From NCBI RefSeq assembly GCF_019334305.1, contig NZ_JAHWGH010000014.1:496001-560000 (forward strand): a stretch of DNA of 64,000 bases, read 5' to 3'. The notes beneath the pieces were generated by a model. It worked only from the letters and a program-made list of their open reading frames with translations, ran no database searches and was not told the origin of the DNA. The DNA comes from Rossellomorea orangium (GTDB lineage: Bacteria > Bacillota > Bacilli > Bacillales > Bacillaceae_B). Position numbers and translations under genes: made by a program. Position 1 is the stretch's first letter. Every line of letters begins with the position of its first letter. Shown in pieces: positions 7,675 to 15,521 of the stretch.

Positions 7675-8868
7675 ATGGACTACATCAAGCGGGGAACTCC
7701 CGCTTTCAAGAATGCAAACCTTGCCCTCTTTGCCGGGGGCTTCAGCACCTTTGCCATCCTGTGGGGGACGCAGCCGCTGCTGCCGGAAATCGCCCGGGAG
7801 TTCGATGTTTCACCTGCCACTTCAAGTCTCAGCCAGTCCTCCACCACCATCGCCCTTGCCATCAGCCTGTTGATCGCGGGATCACTGTCGGACGTGTATG
7901 GCCGGAAATCGGTGATGACCTTTTCATTACTGGCTTCATCCATCCTCGCCATCTGTACGGGATTTGCCACGGGATTTCATATGCTGGTCGCCGGCAGGAT
8001 CCTTCAGGGAATCACGCTTGCCGGGCTCCCCGCTGTCGCCATGGCGTATCTGGGTGAGGAAATTGAAGGGAAGAGCCTCGGGATGGCCATGGGGCTGTAT
8101 ATCAGTGGCAACTCCATCGGCGGAATGTCGGGACGGATCATCAGCGGCGTACTCACTGATTATTTCAGCTGGCACGTCGCACTGATGGGGATCGGGGTCA
8201 TCAGCTTATGTTCAAGCATCATCTTTATGGTCCTGCTCCCCCGGTCAGCCCATTTTGCACCCCAAGCCTTCAAACTTACTAGTCTGACCCGCTCCTTATT
8301 CAGTCAATTCAAAGTGCCGGGACTACTCAGCCTCTTCACCATCGGATTCCTGTTGATGGGCGGATTCGTCTCTCTCTATAATTACATCGGTTTCGAGCTG
8401 ATCGCACCACCCTACTCACTCAGCCAGACCGTCGTCGGCTTCATCTTCATCGTCTATATCGTTGGTACGTTCAGTTCCACTTGGATGGGGATGCTCGCTG
8501 ATCAGTATGGAAAAAGAAAGGTCCTGCCACTGTCCCTCGTCATCATGCTGACAGGCGTCCTGACGACCCTGCACCCAAATCTTTGGGTAAAAATCATTGG
8601 AATTGCCGTCTTCACATACGGTTTCTTCGCCGGCCATTCCATCGCCAGCAGCTGGGTCGGACGCCTTGCCGTCCATGACAAAGCCCAGGCCTCTGCCCTC
8701 TACTTGTCCGCCTATTACGCCGGCTCAAGCATCGGCGGGACCGTCAGTGGAAGCTTCTATCATCAGTGGAACTGGCCGGGTGTGGTTTGGATGATCGTCA
8801 GCCTTTCTGTTATATCGATTGGGATTTCGATGCAATTGGGAAAAAGGGAATCTGCTCGATCCACATAA
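7675..8868 (+). CDS. ynfM: MFS transporter, YnfM-like
   Basis: 397 residues with twelve predicted membrane helices, a major facilitator superfamily transporter. It closely follows E. coli YnfM: FIKRGTP-like N-terminus (YIKRGTPAFKN), DVYGRK in the loop between helices 2 and 3, and a GLYISGNSIGGMSGR run after helix 4. The substrate is unknown; an export role for sugars or drugs is only an analogy. ATG 7675 follows GAAGGAG. It is monocistronic, ending at a bidirectional terminator. Confidence 0.85.
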   Translation: MDYIKRGTPAFKNANLALFAGGFSTFAILWGTQPLLPEIAREFDVSPATSSLSQSSTTIALAISLLIAGSLSDVYGRKSVMTFSLLASSILAICTGFATGFHMLVAGRILQGITLAGLPAVAMAYLGEEIEGKSLGMAMGLYISGNSIGGMSGRIISGVLTDYFSWHVALMGIGVISLCSSIIFMVLLPRSAHFAPQAFKLTSLTRSLFSQFKVPGLLSLFTIGFLLMGGFVSLYNYIGFELIAPPYSLSQTVVGFIFIVYIVGTFSSTWMGMLADQYGKRKVLPLSLVIMLTGVLTTLHPNLWVKIIGIAVFTYGFFAGHSIASSWVGRLAVHDKAQASALYLSAYYAGSSIGGTVSGSFYHQWNWPGVVWMIVSLSVISIGISMQLGKRESARST

Positions 8869-8896
8869 AAGAGGACTTCACATGAAGTCCTCTTTT
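8867..8896 (+). terminator. Bidirectional terminator
   Basis: 14-bp perfect stem (8867-8880 with 8883-8896) with A runs on one side and T runs on the other. It serves the MFS gene and the minus-strand gene ending at 8878. Confidence 0.9.
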
Positions 8897-9183
8897 CCTT
8901 TCACTCCGGGATTCCTGGCATCTGTCTCCTTTTTCTTCAGGAACTGCCCTCTAAGATCCATCACAATCAACATAATTCCTGTGACCCCAACTATAACAGC
9001 CAACAACAATGGAACGGTCCCAATATCTCGCATGGCCGTCCCGAATATTCCGTACTCACTGCTCCAACCGAGTCCATCCGTTCCCCCAAGCACCTGGGAA
9101 TAGATTGCTGCCGCTATCAGCGTGCAGCCATACAGAATCGAACTGATCAATATGCATGTTAATCCAATCCATAATGGTTTCAT
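8878..9183 (-). CDS. Small membrane protein, two to three helices
   Basis: 101 residues from ATG 9183: a hydrophobic N-terminus (MKPLWIGLTCILIS), a second helix near 67-87 and a charged tail QFLKKKETDARN. No family recognised. The start sits in an 8-bp tandem duplication ATGAAACC-ATGAAACC. The first ATG is 5 bases from GGAGAGG but opens a 3-codon frame; only the second, 13 bases from the site, is in the gene's frame. It lies 19 bases after the stop of the 62-residue gene, probably in one operon with it. Confidence 0.65.
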   Translation of the reverse strand: MKPLWIGLTCILISSILYGCTLIAAAIYSQVLGGTDGLGWSSEYGIFGTAMRDIGTVPLLLAVIVGVTGIMLIVMDLRGQFLKKKETDARNPGVKGKEDFM

Positions 9184-9202
9184 GGTTTCATCGTTACCTC
9201 TC

Positions 9203-9391
9203 CTATCTTCCAAAAAAAGCAGGCAGTTCAATCCCCAGATCGAATAAAGCGCTCGTGACAAGAAGGATGAGCACTGGAATCATGAAAAGAATCAGAATCA
9301 ATGTCCATGTTCGATTCGAAGATTCCTCTCTCTTTCGCTTTCGGTAGATTTCTTGAACTCGCTTTTGCTTTTCATTTGTGGGTTCAGCCAT
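9203..9391 (-). CDS. Small single-helix membrane protein
   Basis: 62 residues from ATG 9391, with GGAGAGGTAAAGGAT just upstream. A charged N-terminal half (EKQKRVQEIYRKRKREE) precedes one membrane helix (about 32-52). Cytoplasmic N-terminus is likely. Function unknown; cotranscribed with the 101-residue membrane gene downstream. Confidence 0.65.
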   Translation of the reverse strand: MAEPTNEKQKRVQEIYRKRKREESSNRTWTLILILFMIPVLILLVTSALFDLGIELPAFFGR

Positions 9392-9425
9392 ATCCTTTAC
9401 CTCTCCGATTTCACAAAGTATTTTC

Positions 9426-9866
9426 TCATGTCCGTCTCCATTCATACTGAATATCCGGCAGATTCTCCTCATTTTCGTGACCTCTTCCGATCACCACAAA
9501 TCCGTTCTTTTCATAAAATTTCTGGGCGTTCTCATTGACTTCAAAGGTATACAAGGTCAGGCACCCATTAGACTTCGCCTTCGCTCTATCCAATAGCATC
9601 TGACCAATCCCGAGTCCTTGATAATCTAGATGAATGTAAAGCTGGCTGATTTCTATTTCATTATATGCGGCCATTCCGGCTACTTTTCCTTCTACCATGG
9701 CCAGGTCGATTGTGAAATCTTCAGCCAGGATGTCGGTTAAAAAGTAAAGGTGGCTTTCAACACTATGTTTTTCCTTCTGCCCAATGGCCCTCTCCTTGCT
9801 TTCCCGCCACATGGTCACGACTTCCTCGGCATACTGCGGGTCGAAGGGAATGATGTCTGCTTTCAT
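9426..9866 (-). CDS. GNAT family N-acetyltransferase
   Basis: 146 residues with one GNAT fold. The acetyl-CoA pyrophosphate loop is LDYQGLGIGQMLL near residues 80-92, and the C-terminal NENAQKFYEKNGF motif is typical. Substrate unknown. ATG 9866 follows AAGGGGGAGCAGAG. It is the second gene of a short unit with the 35-residue membrane protein. Confidence 0.85.
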   Translation of the reverse strand: MKADIIPFDPQYAEEVVTMWRESKERAIGQKEKHSVESHLYFLTDILAEDFTIDLAMVEGKVAGMAAYNEIEISQLYIHLDYQGLGIGQMLLDRAKAKSNGCLTLYTFEVNENAQKFYEKNGFVVIGRGHENEENLPDIQYEWRRT

Positions 9867-9897
9867 CTCTGCTCCCCCTTAAGAGTTTCATCAAGAT

Positions 9898-10005
9898 TTA
9901 TTTTTTCTCTTTCAAAATCGTAAAAATCAAAAAGGATATCAAGATCAAAAAAACGATCCCGACCCCACTCAGGATGTCGTAGATGCCATTCACTAGATAG
10001 ATCAT
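9898..10005 (-). CDS. 35-residue membrane miniprotein
   Basis: ATG 10005 to TAA 9898. The peptide starts MIYLVNGIYDILSG, forms one long hydrophobic helix rich in I, L, V and F, and ends KEKK. GGAGG lies 11 bases upstream and a good promoter lies at 10038-10066. A longer frame (9863-10120) covers the same DNA, but its N-terminus would be coded by the beta-lactamase terminator, so I prefer this short gene. The positive tail suggests an N-out, C-in single-pass protein. No known family. Confidence 0.55.
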   Translation of the reverse strand: MIYLVNGIYDILSGVGIVFLILISFLIFTILKEKK

Positions 10006-10037
10006 GTATATCGAATCCTCCAGATGACTTTTTTCTA

Positions 10038-10066
10038 ATTATTTCAAATAATGGAATCTTTATCAA
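10038..10066 (-). promoter_or_regulatory. Sigma-A promoter for the miniprotein-GNAT unit
   Basis: TTGATA (10066-10061), 17 bases, AATAAT (10043-10038), with TG one base before the -10. It sits just downstream of the beta-lactamase terminator, so it opens a new transcription unit. Confidence 0.7.
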
Positions 10067-10084
10067 TCCTTTTTTAGAAGCAGG

Positions 10085-10113
10085 AAAAGAGCTTACCTGC
10101 CATAGGTAAGCTC
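10085..10113 (-). terminator. Terminator of the class D beta-lactamase gene
   Basis: 9-bp stem GAGCTTACC / GGTAAGCTC with a 7-base loop, then TTTTCC on the minus strand. Confidence 0.8.
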
Positions 10114-10119
10114 TCTCCA

Positions 10120-10902
10120 TTATTCTTCCAGAATGATGTGCAGCTTCTCCAACACCTCTAGCGTCAGATTCTTCGCTTCTGTCCCGCTTCCGTCCAGGTT
10201 AACGGCGAAAACCCATTCTCCCTTATCGGTTTCCACATACCCCGTGTACCAGCCGAGTCCAAAATCCGACAACCGGGTACCGGTTTTGCCGTGGATGATA
10301 TAGCCATCCTGCTCATCATTGATCATGATCCGCTTCACCGTTCTCATCTGCTGTTTGTCAAAAGGAAGACTCTCTTCTACCAAACCTTCATAAAAGTCGG
10401 TCTGCTCCCGGGCCGATATTTTCAGACTGCTGTCGAGCCAGAAGGAGTCGATGCCACCAGAGATATCCTCATTCCCATAGTCCATCTTTTCAATGTTTTC
10501 CTGCATCCTCTCTTCCCCGATATCACGGGCCATAGACTTGTAGTACCATATGACGGAGTATCTCATGCCGGATGCGAGGGTGTGGTCCCGGTTCCAATCC
10601 GGAAACTCCCTCACCGTTCCGTCCCACCGTTTCACCTCATATTCATCCCTGACGGCTCCCGTCGATAATCCAATCAGGGCGTGTGGTACTTTGTACGTTG
10701 ATTCCGGAGTATACCGCCGCTCGCTTCTCTTCTTGTTATAGACAAATTCCTTGTCTGTTTTCAGGTTTCGGATGACGATGGTTGCGTCCTTTCCATTTAG
10801 CATGTCAGTGATCTCAGATTGGATATCGGTCCTGGCATCAGCATACGTTCCACCCAGAATGATCAGGACGACACACATGACCAGTGCAGCAATTCGCTTC
10901 AT
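10120..10902 (-). CDS. Class D (OXA-type) beta-lactamase
   Basis: 260 residues. A signal peptide (MKRIAALVMC onward, cleavage probable after YADA near 23) indicates secretion. All class D motifs are visible: S68-T-Y-K71, S116-V-I, Y142-G-N, W155 and K206-T-G. Serine 68 is the expected acyl-enzyme residue and K71 the carboxylated lysine. Chromosomal class D enzymes of this type occur in Bacillus (the BSD-1 and BPU-1 group). ATG 10902 follows AAAAAGGAG and begins the signal peptide; the 16 residues upstream would disrupt it. No blaR/blaI pair is adjacent. Its activity on penicillins is inferred from motifs only. Confidence 0.9.
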   Translation of the reverse strand: MKRIAALVMCVVLIILGGTYADARTDIQSEITDMLNGKDATIVIRNLKTDKEFVYNKKRSERRYTPESTYKVPHALIGLSTGAVRDEYEVKRWDGTVREFPDWNRDHTLASGMRYSVIWYYKSMARDIGEERMQENIEKMDYGNEDISGGIDSFWLDSSLKISAREQTDFYEGLVEESLPFDKQQMRTVKRIMINDEQDGYIIHGKTGTRLSDFGLGWYTGYVETDKGEWVFAVNLDGSGTEAKNLTLEVLEKLHIILEE

Positions 10903-11045
10903 TGTATTCCACTCCTTTTTGTTTACTAGAATGACAGGCCAATCGTCCATGCCCCCCGTTCTCGATTTCTAGTATACTGACAGAAAAGGAACGACCACAC
11001 GCCATTTTTCACTGACTGTACCCATACAGATGGGAGGAAACCAAG

Positions 11046-12416
11046 ATGTCACGTGCCAAATTTGAAGAAATTATCCATCACATCGAGGAGCTTGCCGAGT
11101 CTGGAGAACTAAAGCCCGGAAGCCGCTTGCCGTCGATCAGATCCCTTGCCGATACGTTCTCCTGCAGCTTGAATACCGTCATCAAAGCATATAAAGAATT
11201 GGAGTTCGGCCACAAGATCTATGCCGTTAGAAAAAGCGGATATTATTTGGTAGAAGATTTTCCTTATAAAAAACAACGCGGTGCTGGAGAAACCATCTAT
11301 GACTTCTTATCTGCCGGACCCGATAAGCATGCCATGCCTTACCTCGATTACAAGCACTGCATGAATCAAGCGATCGACCGGTACAAAGAAGATATGTTCA
11401 CCTACTCCGACCTTCTCGGGCTCTTCTCCCTCCGCGAAGAACTCGCCCGGCACCTGCGGGATCTCCAGGTGTTCACGACACCGGAACGAATCGCGGTGAC
11501 AACAGGATCACAGCAGGCTCTCCATCTATTGATCCGCCTTCCATTCCCTAATGGAAAACAAACCATCCTGACCGAACAGCCTGCTCATCCAAGTTTCATA
11601 GAATCCTTGAAGCACCAGCCCAGCGACGGTATCGACATCGGGAGGGACGGACCTGACCTCCAGGAGCTTGAGACCATTTTCCAAAAAGGGGACATCAAAT
11701 TTTTCTACGTAGTCTCACGGTTTCATAATCCTACAGGGCACGGCTATACCAATGAAGAAAAAAGGAAAATCGTCGAGCTCGCCGAACGGTATGATGTATA
11801 CATCGTAGAGGACGATTATATGGGGGACCTGGATCCAGATTTGAAGCAGGATCCCATGTTTGCCTATCAGCCGAATGGAAGGGTCATTTACACGAAGAGC
11901 TTTTCCAAAACACTTCTTCCCGGTCTCCGTCTCGGACTTGCTGTCCTGCCCCTTGAGTTGATTGAACGTTTCACAAGGGCGAAGTTTGCAGCAGACGTCC
12001 ATACGCCGGTCATCACGCAGGGGGCACTGGAAATCTATTTGAAAAATGGGATGTTTGCTGCCCATATTAAAAAGATTCGGAAGCTGTACAGGAAAAAAGG
12101 GGAAATGCTTCGCCAGGCGTATCAAACCCTCATGCCCGTTGGGACGATTTATACGTGCCCACCATCCGGCTTCTACTCAACGGTCAGACTGCCATCTCCA
12201 TTGAAAGCCGAAGAGCTGATTCAACGATTAAAGGAGAAACATGTATCCATGCAGAGTACCGAATCCATGTATTTAGAGGCTTTCATGAGACATGACGAGC
12301 TCCGGCTCAGTGTATCCCATGTGGAGGATGACATGATTGGAGGAGGGATTGCGCTTATGGCAGAAACCATTCAAGAAATGATGATTGAGAGAAAAAAAGG
12401 AGTAATTTGGAGGTAA
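11046..12416 (+). CDS. MocR/PdxR-type transcription regulator (GntR HTH + aminotransferase fold)
   Basis: 456 residues. Residues 1-75 are a GntR winged helix (ELKPGSRLPSIRSLA, then SLNTVIKAYKELE). The rest is a fold-type I aminotransferase domain with HNPTGHGYT, the VEDDY motif and the PLP lysine in YTKSFSKTLLPGLRLG near residue 290. MocR proteins use the aminotransferase domain to sense PLP or an amino-acid ligand and often control a neighbouring gene. Here the neighbours are the divergent beta-lactamase gene and an unrelated downstream gene, so the target is unclear. ATG 11046 follows GGGAGGAAACC. Confidence 0.85.
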   Translation: MSRAKFEEIIHHIEELAESGELKPGSRLPSIRSLADTFSCSLNTVIKAYKELEFGHKIYAVRKSGYYLVEDFPYKKQRGAGETIYDFLSAGPDKHAMPYLDYKHCMNQAIDRYKEDMFTYSDLLGLFSLREELARHLRDLQVFTTPERIAVTTGSQQALHLLIRLPFPNGKQTILTEQPAHPSFIESLKHQPSDGIDIGRDGPDLQELETIFQKGDIKFFYVVSRFHNPTGHGYTNEEKRKIVELAERYDVYIVEDDYMGDLDPDLKQDPMFAYQPNGRVIYTKSFSKTLLPGLRLGLAVLPLELIERFTRAKFAADVHTPVITQGALEIYLKNGMFAAHIKKIRKLYRKKGEMLRQAYQTLMPVGTIYTCPPSGFYSTVRLPSPLKAEELIQRLKEKHVSMQSTESMYLEAFMRHDELRLSVSHVEDDMIGGGIALMAETIQEMMIERKKGVIWR

Positions 12417-12487
12417 TCGGCCATATGTAGACTGTGGTGGGACTTGAACGGTGTCATATATAACGAATCTTAGCCAAGTCAACCCCG

Positions 12488-12561
12488 AACTCGTGCCACT
12501 ATCGGGTAAACTCGTGCCAGTTTCAGCCTAGCTCGTGCCATTTTCACGAAAACTTGTGCCA
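12488..12561. repeat. Four-unit direct-repeat array, 21-bp period
   Basis: The 11-mer AACTCGTGCCA occurs at 12488 and 12509, as AGCTCGTGCCA at 12530 and as AACTTGTGCCA at 12551. The period is exactly 21 bp, with 10-bp spacers that differ from one another. It lies between convergent genes and is not coding. The layout resembles iterons more than CRISPR. A related 20-bp array lies at 43065-43173. Confidence 0.8.
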
Positions 12562-12581
12562 CTTCCTAACAATAACCATAA

Positions 12582-12611
12582 TCAAAAGCCGGAAGACTCC
12601 CCTCTTCCGGC
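12582..12611 (-). terminator. Terminator of the thioesterase operon
   Basis: GCCGGAAGA / TCTTCCGGC stem (12588-12596 with 12603-12611), 6-base loop, TTTTGATT on the minus strand. Confidence 0.85.
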
Positions 12612-12622
12612 TCCACTCTCCA

Positions 12623-12997
12623 TTACTTTATAATCGTCGATCCCTGCAGCAGTTCCGGCTTCGCGCCAAGGATCAATAAGAACAACTTCGAGTCACTGAT
12701 TTGTCTGTGCTTTTTCATAATGTCTTTCAACTGAACGATATTCGGATGAGCTTTCAGTTTCTGTACCTCTTCCTGATAGAGTGAGAGGATCGAGTCCCGC
12801 ACAAACTGCGGTTCGTAATCCGGCAGCTCCTTATCCCGTATCAGGGACCCCATGTATCCGTACTTCAGCTGCAGCTGTCGCGTCAGGCTCGTGACGTGGA
12901 CGAGCTGTTCATTCAGTTCCGGGTAGTCCTGTTTCAGTGCTTCCACGTCTTTTTTGGCTTCGTGGAGTTCGTTCATTCCTGCTACCATTGTGGTCAT
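12623..12997 (-). CDS. Helical protein of unknown function, YlbF/YmcA-like in character
   Basis: 124 residues, almost wholly alpha-helical and charged, with no signal or membrane segment (ELHEAKKDVEALKQ, then VTSLTRQLQLKYG). ATG 12997 overlaps the thioesterase stop (ATGA) and follows GGGAGGGG, so the two are translationally coupled. No family can be named with confidence. The comparison to small helical cofactors such as YlbF is only about general form. Confidence 0.6.
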   Translation of the reverse strand: MTTMVAGMNELHEAKKDVEALKQDYPELNEQLVHVTSLTRQLQLKYGYMGSLIRDKELPDYEPQFVRDSILSLYQEEVQKLKAHPNIVQLKDIMKKHRQISDSKLFLLILGAKPELLQGSTIIK

Positions 12998-13530
12998 GAT
13001 GCTTCCCCTCCCATGTTCCAAGGTTTTTCGAGACCGATGATGTCATTCAGGATTTTGCTTTGCTTGCGGCGGACCCGTCTTCTTTCGGCTCGTTCCTTCC
13101 CGGATTCGAACAGGAATCTCTCTTCTTCTGTTTCCGGTACGATTTCCGCCACCTTGACCGGCTTTTTATTCTCATCAAGCGCGACGAAGGTCAGGAATGC
13201 TGTCGCCGCCATCCGCCTTTCCCCTGTGATCATGTCTTCTGCGATCACCTTGCAGAAGATTTCCATCGATTTATTTCCAACATAGGAAACGAAGGATTCA
13301 ACGCATACGGAATCACTTTGATGGATCGGATACAGAAAGTCGATGGAATCGGTCGATGCCGTCACACATTCCTTCACCCGTGCATGACGTCTCGCCGATA
13401 ACGTCGCATTATTATCGAGCTTCTTCATCAACACCCCGCCGAACAGGGTGTTGTAGTTGTTCAAATCATTGATCATGACCTGGTCCGTACTGACGACCAG
13501 ACTCTCTTTCGGATGCCTCTTGTTTGGCAT
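12994..13530 (-). CDS. ykhA: Acyl-CoA thioesterase, hotdog fold (YkhA-like)
   Basis: 178 residues, matching the 179-residue B. subtilis YkhA. The acyl-CoA hydrolase core has NTLFGGVLMKKLDNNATLSA near residues 25-45, in which the Asp is the expected catalytic residue, and a central IDFLYPIHQSD. It would hydrolyse acyl-CoA to free acid and CoA in the cytoplasm. The C-terminal tail is highly charged (ERAERRRVRRKQ). ATG 13530 is chosen over a TTG at 13584 on length and conservation. Confidence 0.88.
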   Translation of the reverse strand: MPNKRHPKESLVVSTDQVMINDLNNYNTLFGGVLMKKLDNNATLSARRHARVKECVTASTDSIDFLYPIHQSDSVCVESFVSYVGNKSMEIFCKVIAEDMITGERRMAATAFLTFVALDENKKPVKVAEIVPETEEERFLFESGKERAERRRVRRKQSKILNDIIGLEKPWNMGGEAS

Positions 13531-13702
13531 GAGAAACAAGTCCCTTCTGTTTTGTAAATGGTATTTCAAACGTTTGATACCCAAAGTGTACGCCCGTCAT
13601 CACAATAAGTGAAATGAATGTTCCTCATCATCACCATAGACACTGTCTATGCAACGGCTTACAATTGAATGGTATCAATCCCCATTTTTCCTAAATCGGG
13701 GC

Positions 13703-13736
13703 AAAAAAAAAGAGCATTCCTCACTCGGAAATGCTC
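13703..13736 (-). terminator. Terminator of the LysR-family gene
   Basis: GAGCATTTCC / GGAATGCTC hairpin followed by nine T on the minus strand; the stem includes the stop codon. Confidence 0.85.
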
Positions 13737-14614
13737 CCCATTAATCGTTCCTGGGTAAAGGTCAGCCATTCTTTCGTGGCATACGACAAGTATTGATTTT
13801 TTCGCCAGATGATGGCGAGGTCCCATTCGATGACAGGCTTCACTACGCGGATTGCGACCAGATCCTCCTTCAACTGCTCATACACACTGAATGGCAGGAT
13901 TGATATCCCAAGTTCCGCTTCAATCATTTTCCCAATGAAGTCCCACTGAGAGCTTTCGGATACCACTTTCGGAAGAAACCCCGCTTCCTTACACGCCTCA
14001 CGGATCCGGTCATTCAGGGCAAAATCCTTATTGAAAAGAATGAGCTGCTCGTCCTCAAGCTCCTTTAATTTCACCTGCTTCCTCCCCGCCAACCGGTGGC
14101 CACGAGGAACCACAATCCTTAGTTCTTCTCTCATAAACGAAAAATGATGAAAGTCTTCCTCTGAAGCCGGAAGCACCCCGACACCGACATCCAGCTGGTC
14201 GGCAAGGATATCTTCTTCAATCCGCTTCGTCCCATTCTCGATGAGCTGGAATGTAATGCCTGGATACAACTTATGGAATTCCCCAAGCACCTTGATGAAC
14301 TGACCCGCATCCATGATCGGCGGCAGTCCGATCCGAATATGTCCCCGTTGCAGTCCAATCAGGTCATCGAGCTCATGCTGAACGTTCTCGAACGCCTTAT
14401 CGATCGTCTGAGCCTGCGTCAAGATCGCCCGCCCCGCATCCGTCAGCACAAGCTGCTTCCGGGAACGGTCGAACAGCTCAACACCAAGCTCATCCTCCAA
14501 GTTCCGGATCATCTTACTGATTGTCGGCTGGGTCACAAACAAATGATCCGCTGCACGGGTGAAACTCTTGAATCTCGTTACTTCTATAAAATATTTCAAG
14601 TGCCTGATATCCAC
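13721..14614 (-). CDS. LysR-family regulator, CidR-like
   Basis: 297 residues from GTG 14614. The N-terminal winged helix (DIRHLKYFIEV, AADHLFVTQPTISKMI) is very close to CidR/YwbI, the acetate-responsive activator of the cidA-type holin genes. The C-terminal part is a LysR substrate-binding domain with a typical PPIMDAGQFIK segment. GTG 14614 has GAGAAGGTGA 5 bases upstream; the ATG at 14641 has no proper spacing. No cidAB or pyruvate oxidase gene is next to it, so the target lies elsewhere or differs. Confidence 0.82.
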   Translation of the reverse strand: MDIRHLKYFIEVTRFKSFTRAADHLFVTQPTISKMIRNLEDELGVELFDRSRKQLVLTDAGRAILTQAQTIDKAFENVQHELDDLIGLQRGHIRIGLPPIMDAGQFIKVLGEFHKLYPGITFQLIENGTKRIEEDILADQLDVGVGVLPASEEDFHHFSFMREELRIVVPRGHRLAGRKQVKLKELEDEQLILFNKDFALNDRIREACKEAGFLPKVVSESSQWDFIGKMIEAELGISILPFSVYEQLKEDLVAIRVVKPVIEWDLAIIWRKNQYLSYATKEWLTFTQERLMGSISE

Positions 14615-14671
14615 TTGTTCACCTTCTCTTTCAATGGTCATTCCTTTATAATCATATCAAACTCACTTTAA

Positions 14672-15457
14672 ATGTTAAGGACGGCGAATCGATTGACAAC
14701 CAAACCGAAGTATCAAACGTGGATTCGAATGAATAAACTTCTTATTTTCCTGGGGATTTCCCTTCTTTTTCTGATGGTCACATTCTTTCCCATCCCGACT
14801 CCCCTACGCGTCCTGTCAGGATTGCTTGCGTTACCGTTTCTTTACATCGTCTTTATCCTCTCCTATTCTATCTATCAATTTGCGGGATTTGGCGGAAACT
14901 ATCAATCGAAGATTCATGATGTCATCGTCTCGAAAGTGGATAATCGCGGGGGGAACATCCTAGATATCGGGACAGGAAGCGGATCCCTGATCATCAAACT
15001 CGCGAAGAAGTTTCCCCATTCCTCCCTTACCGGCATCGATTATTGGGGAGAAAACTGGGAATATTCGAAAGATCAGTGCGAAAGGAACGCTGATATCGAA
15101 GGGGTTTCAGATCGGATTCATTTTTTGAAAGCAAGTGCGTCGAAGCTCCCTTTCCAGGACGGGGAATTCGATGTCGTGGTCAGCTGCCTCACGTTTCATG
15201 AAGTGAAGGATTCCATCGATAAGACAGCAGTTGCCAAGGAGGCGCTGAGAACCTTAAAGCCCGGCGGTACATTTGTCTTTATGGATTTATTTCTGGATGA
15301 GAAGACATTCGGGGATGTAAACGGGCTTCTGAAATTCTTGAAGAAAAACGTGTCCTCCATACAAGCCGATAAACTGTCAGACACCATTCCATTGCCAAGG
15401 ATTCTATTAAATAAAAAAGTTCTCGGTCATGGGATGATCATATGTGGAAGGAAGTAA
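14672..15457 (+). CDS. Membrane-anchored class I SAM-dependent methyltransferase
   Basis: 261 residues. Two membrane segments (about 24-42 and 46-66) precede a Rossmann methyltransferase domain with motif I LDIGTGSGSL (about 97-106), an acidic GIDYW strand end and the post-II FDVVVSCLTFHEV. The anchor suggests a lipid or membrane substrate, but none can be named. The start is uncertain: ATG 14672 lacks a good ribosome site, and TTG 14693 or ATG 14729 are possible. Divergent from the LysR gene, with 57 bases between them. Confidence 0.8.
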   Translation: MLRTANRLTTKPKYQTWIRMNKLLIFLGISLLFLMVTFFPIPTPLRVLSGLLALPFLYIVFILSYSIYQFAGFGGNYQSKIHDVIVSKVDNRGGNILDIGTGSGSLIIKLAKKFPHSSLTGIDYWGENWEYSKDQCERNADIEGVSDRIHFLKASASKLPFQDGEFDVVVSCLTFHEVKDSIDKTAVAKEALRTLKPGGTFVFMDLFLDEKTFGDVNGLLKFLKKNVSSIQADKLSDTIPLPRILLNKKVLGHGMIICGRK

Positions 15458-15492
15458 AAAATCCCGGAGCAGACACGCTCCGGGATTTTTTA
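15457..15492 (+). terminator. Bidirectional terminator
   Basis: 14-bp stem AAAAATCCCGGAGC / GCTCCGGGATTTTT with a 6-base loop. It ends the methyltransferase gene and the secreted-protein gene on the other strand. Confidence 0.9.
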
Positions 15493-15521
15493 TGAAACTA
15501 GTATTCTCCTAAACTCCTACA

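Noticed and set aside
9863..10120. 85-codon minus-strand ORF overlapping the acetyltransferase start
   Set aside because: Its N-terminus is coded by the beta-lactamase terminator and by a promoter. A 35-codon membrane protein in another frame with its own ribosome site explains the same DNA better.
12488..12561. TGGCAC on the minus strand of the first array as sigma-54 -24 boxes
   Set aside because: All four copies lack a TTGC element at the required distance and none faces a gene start.
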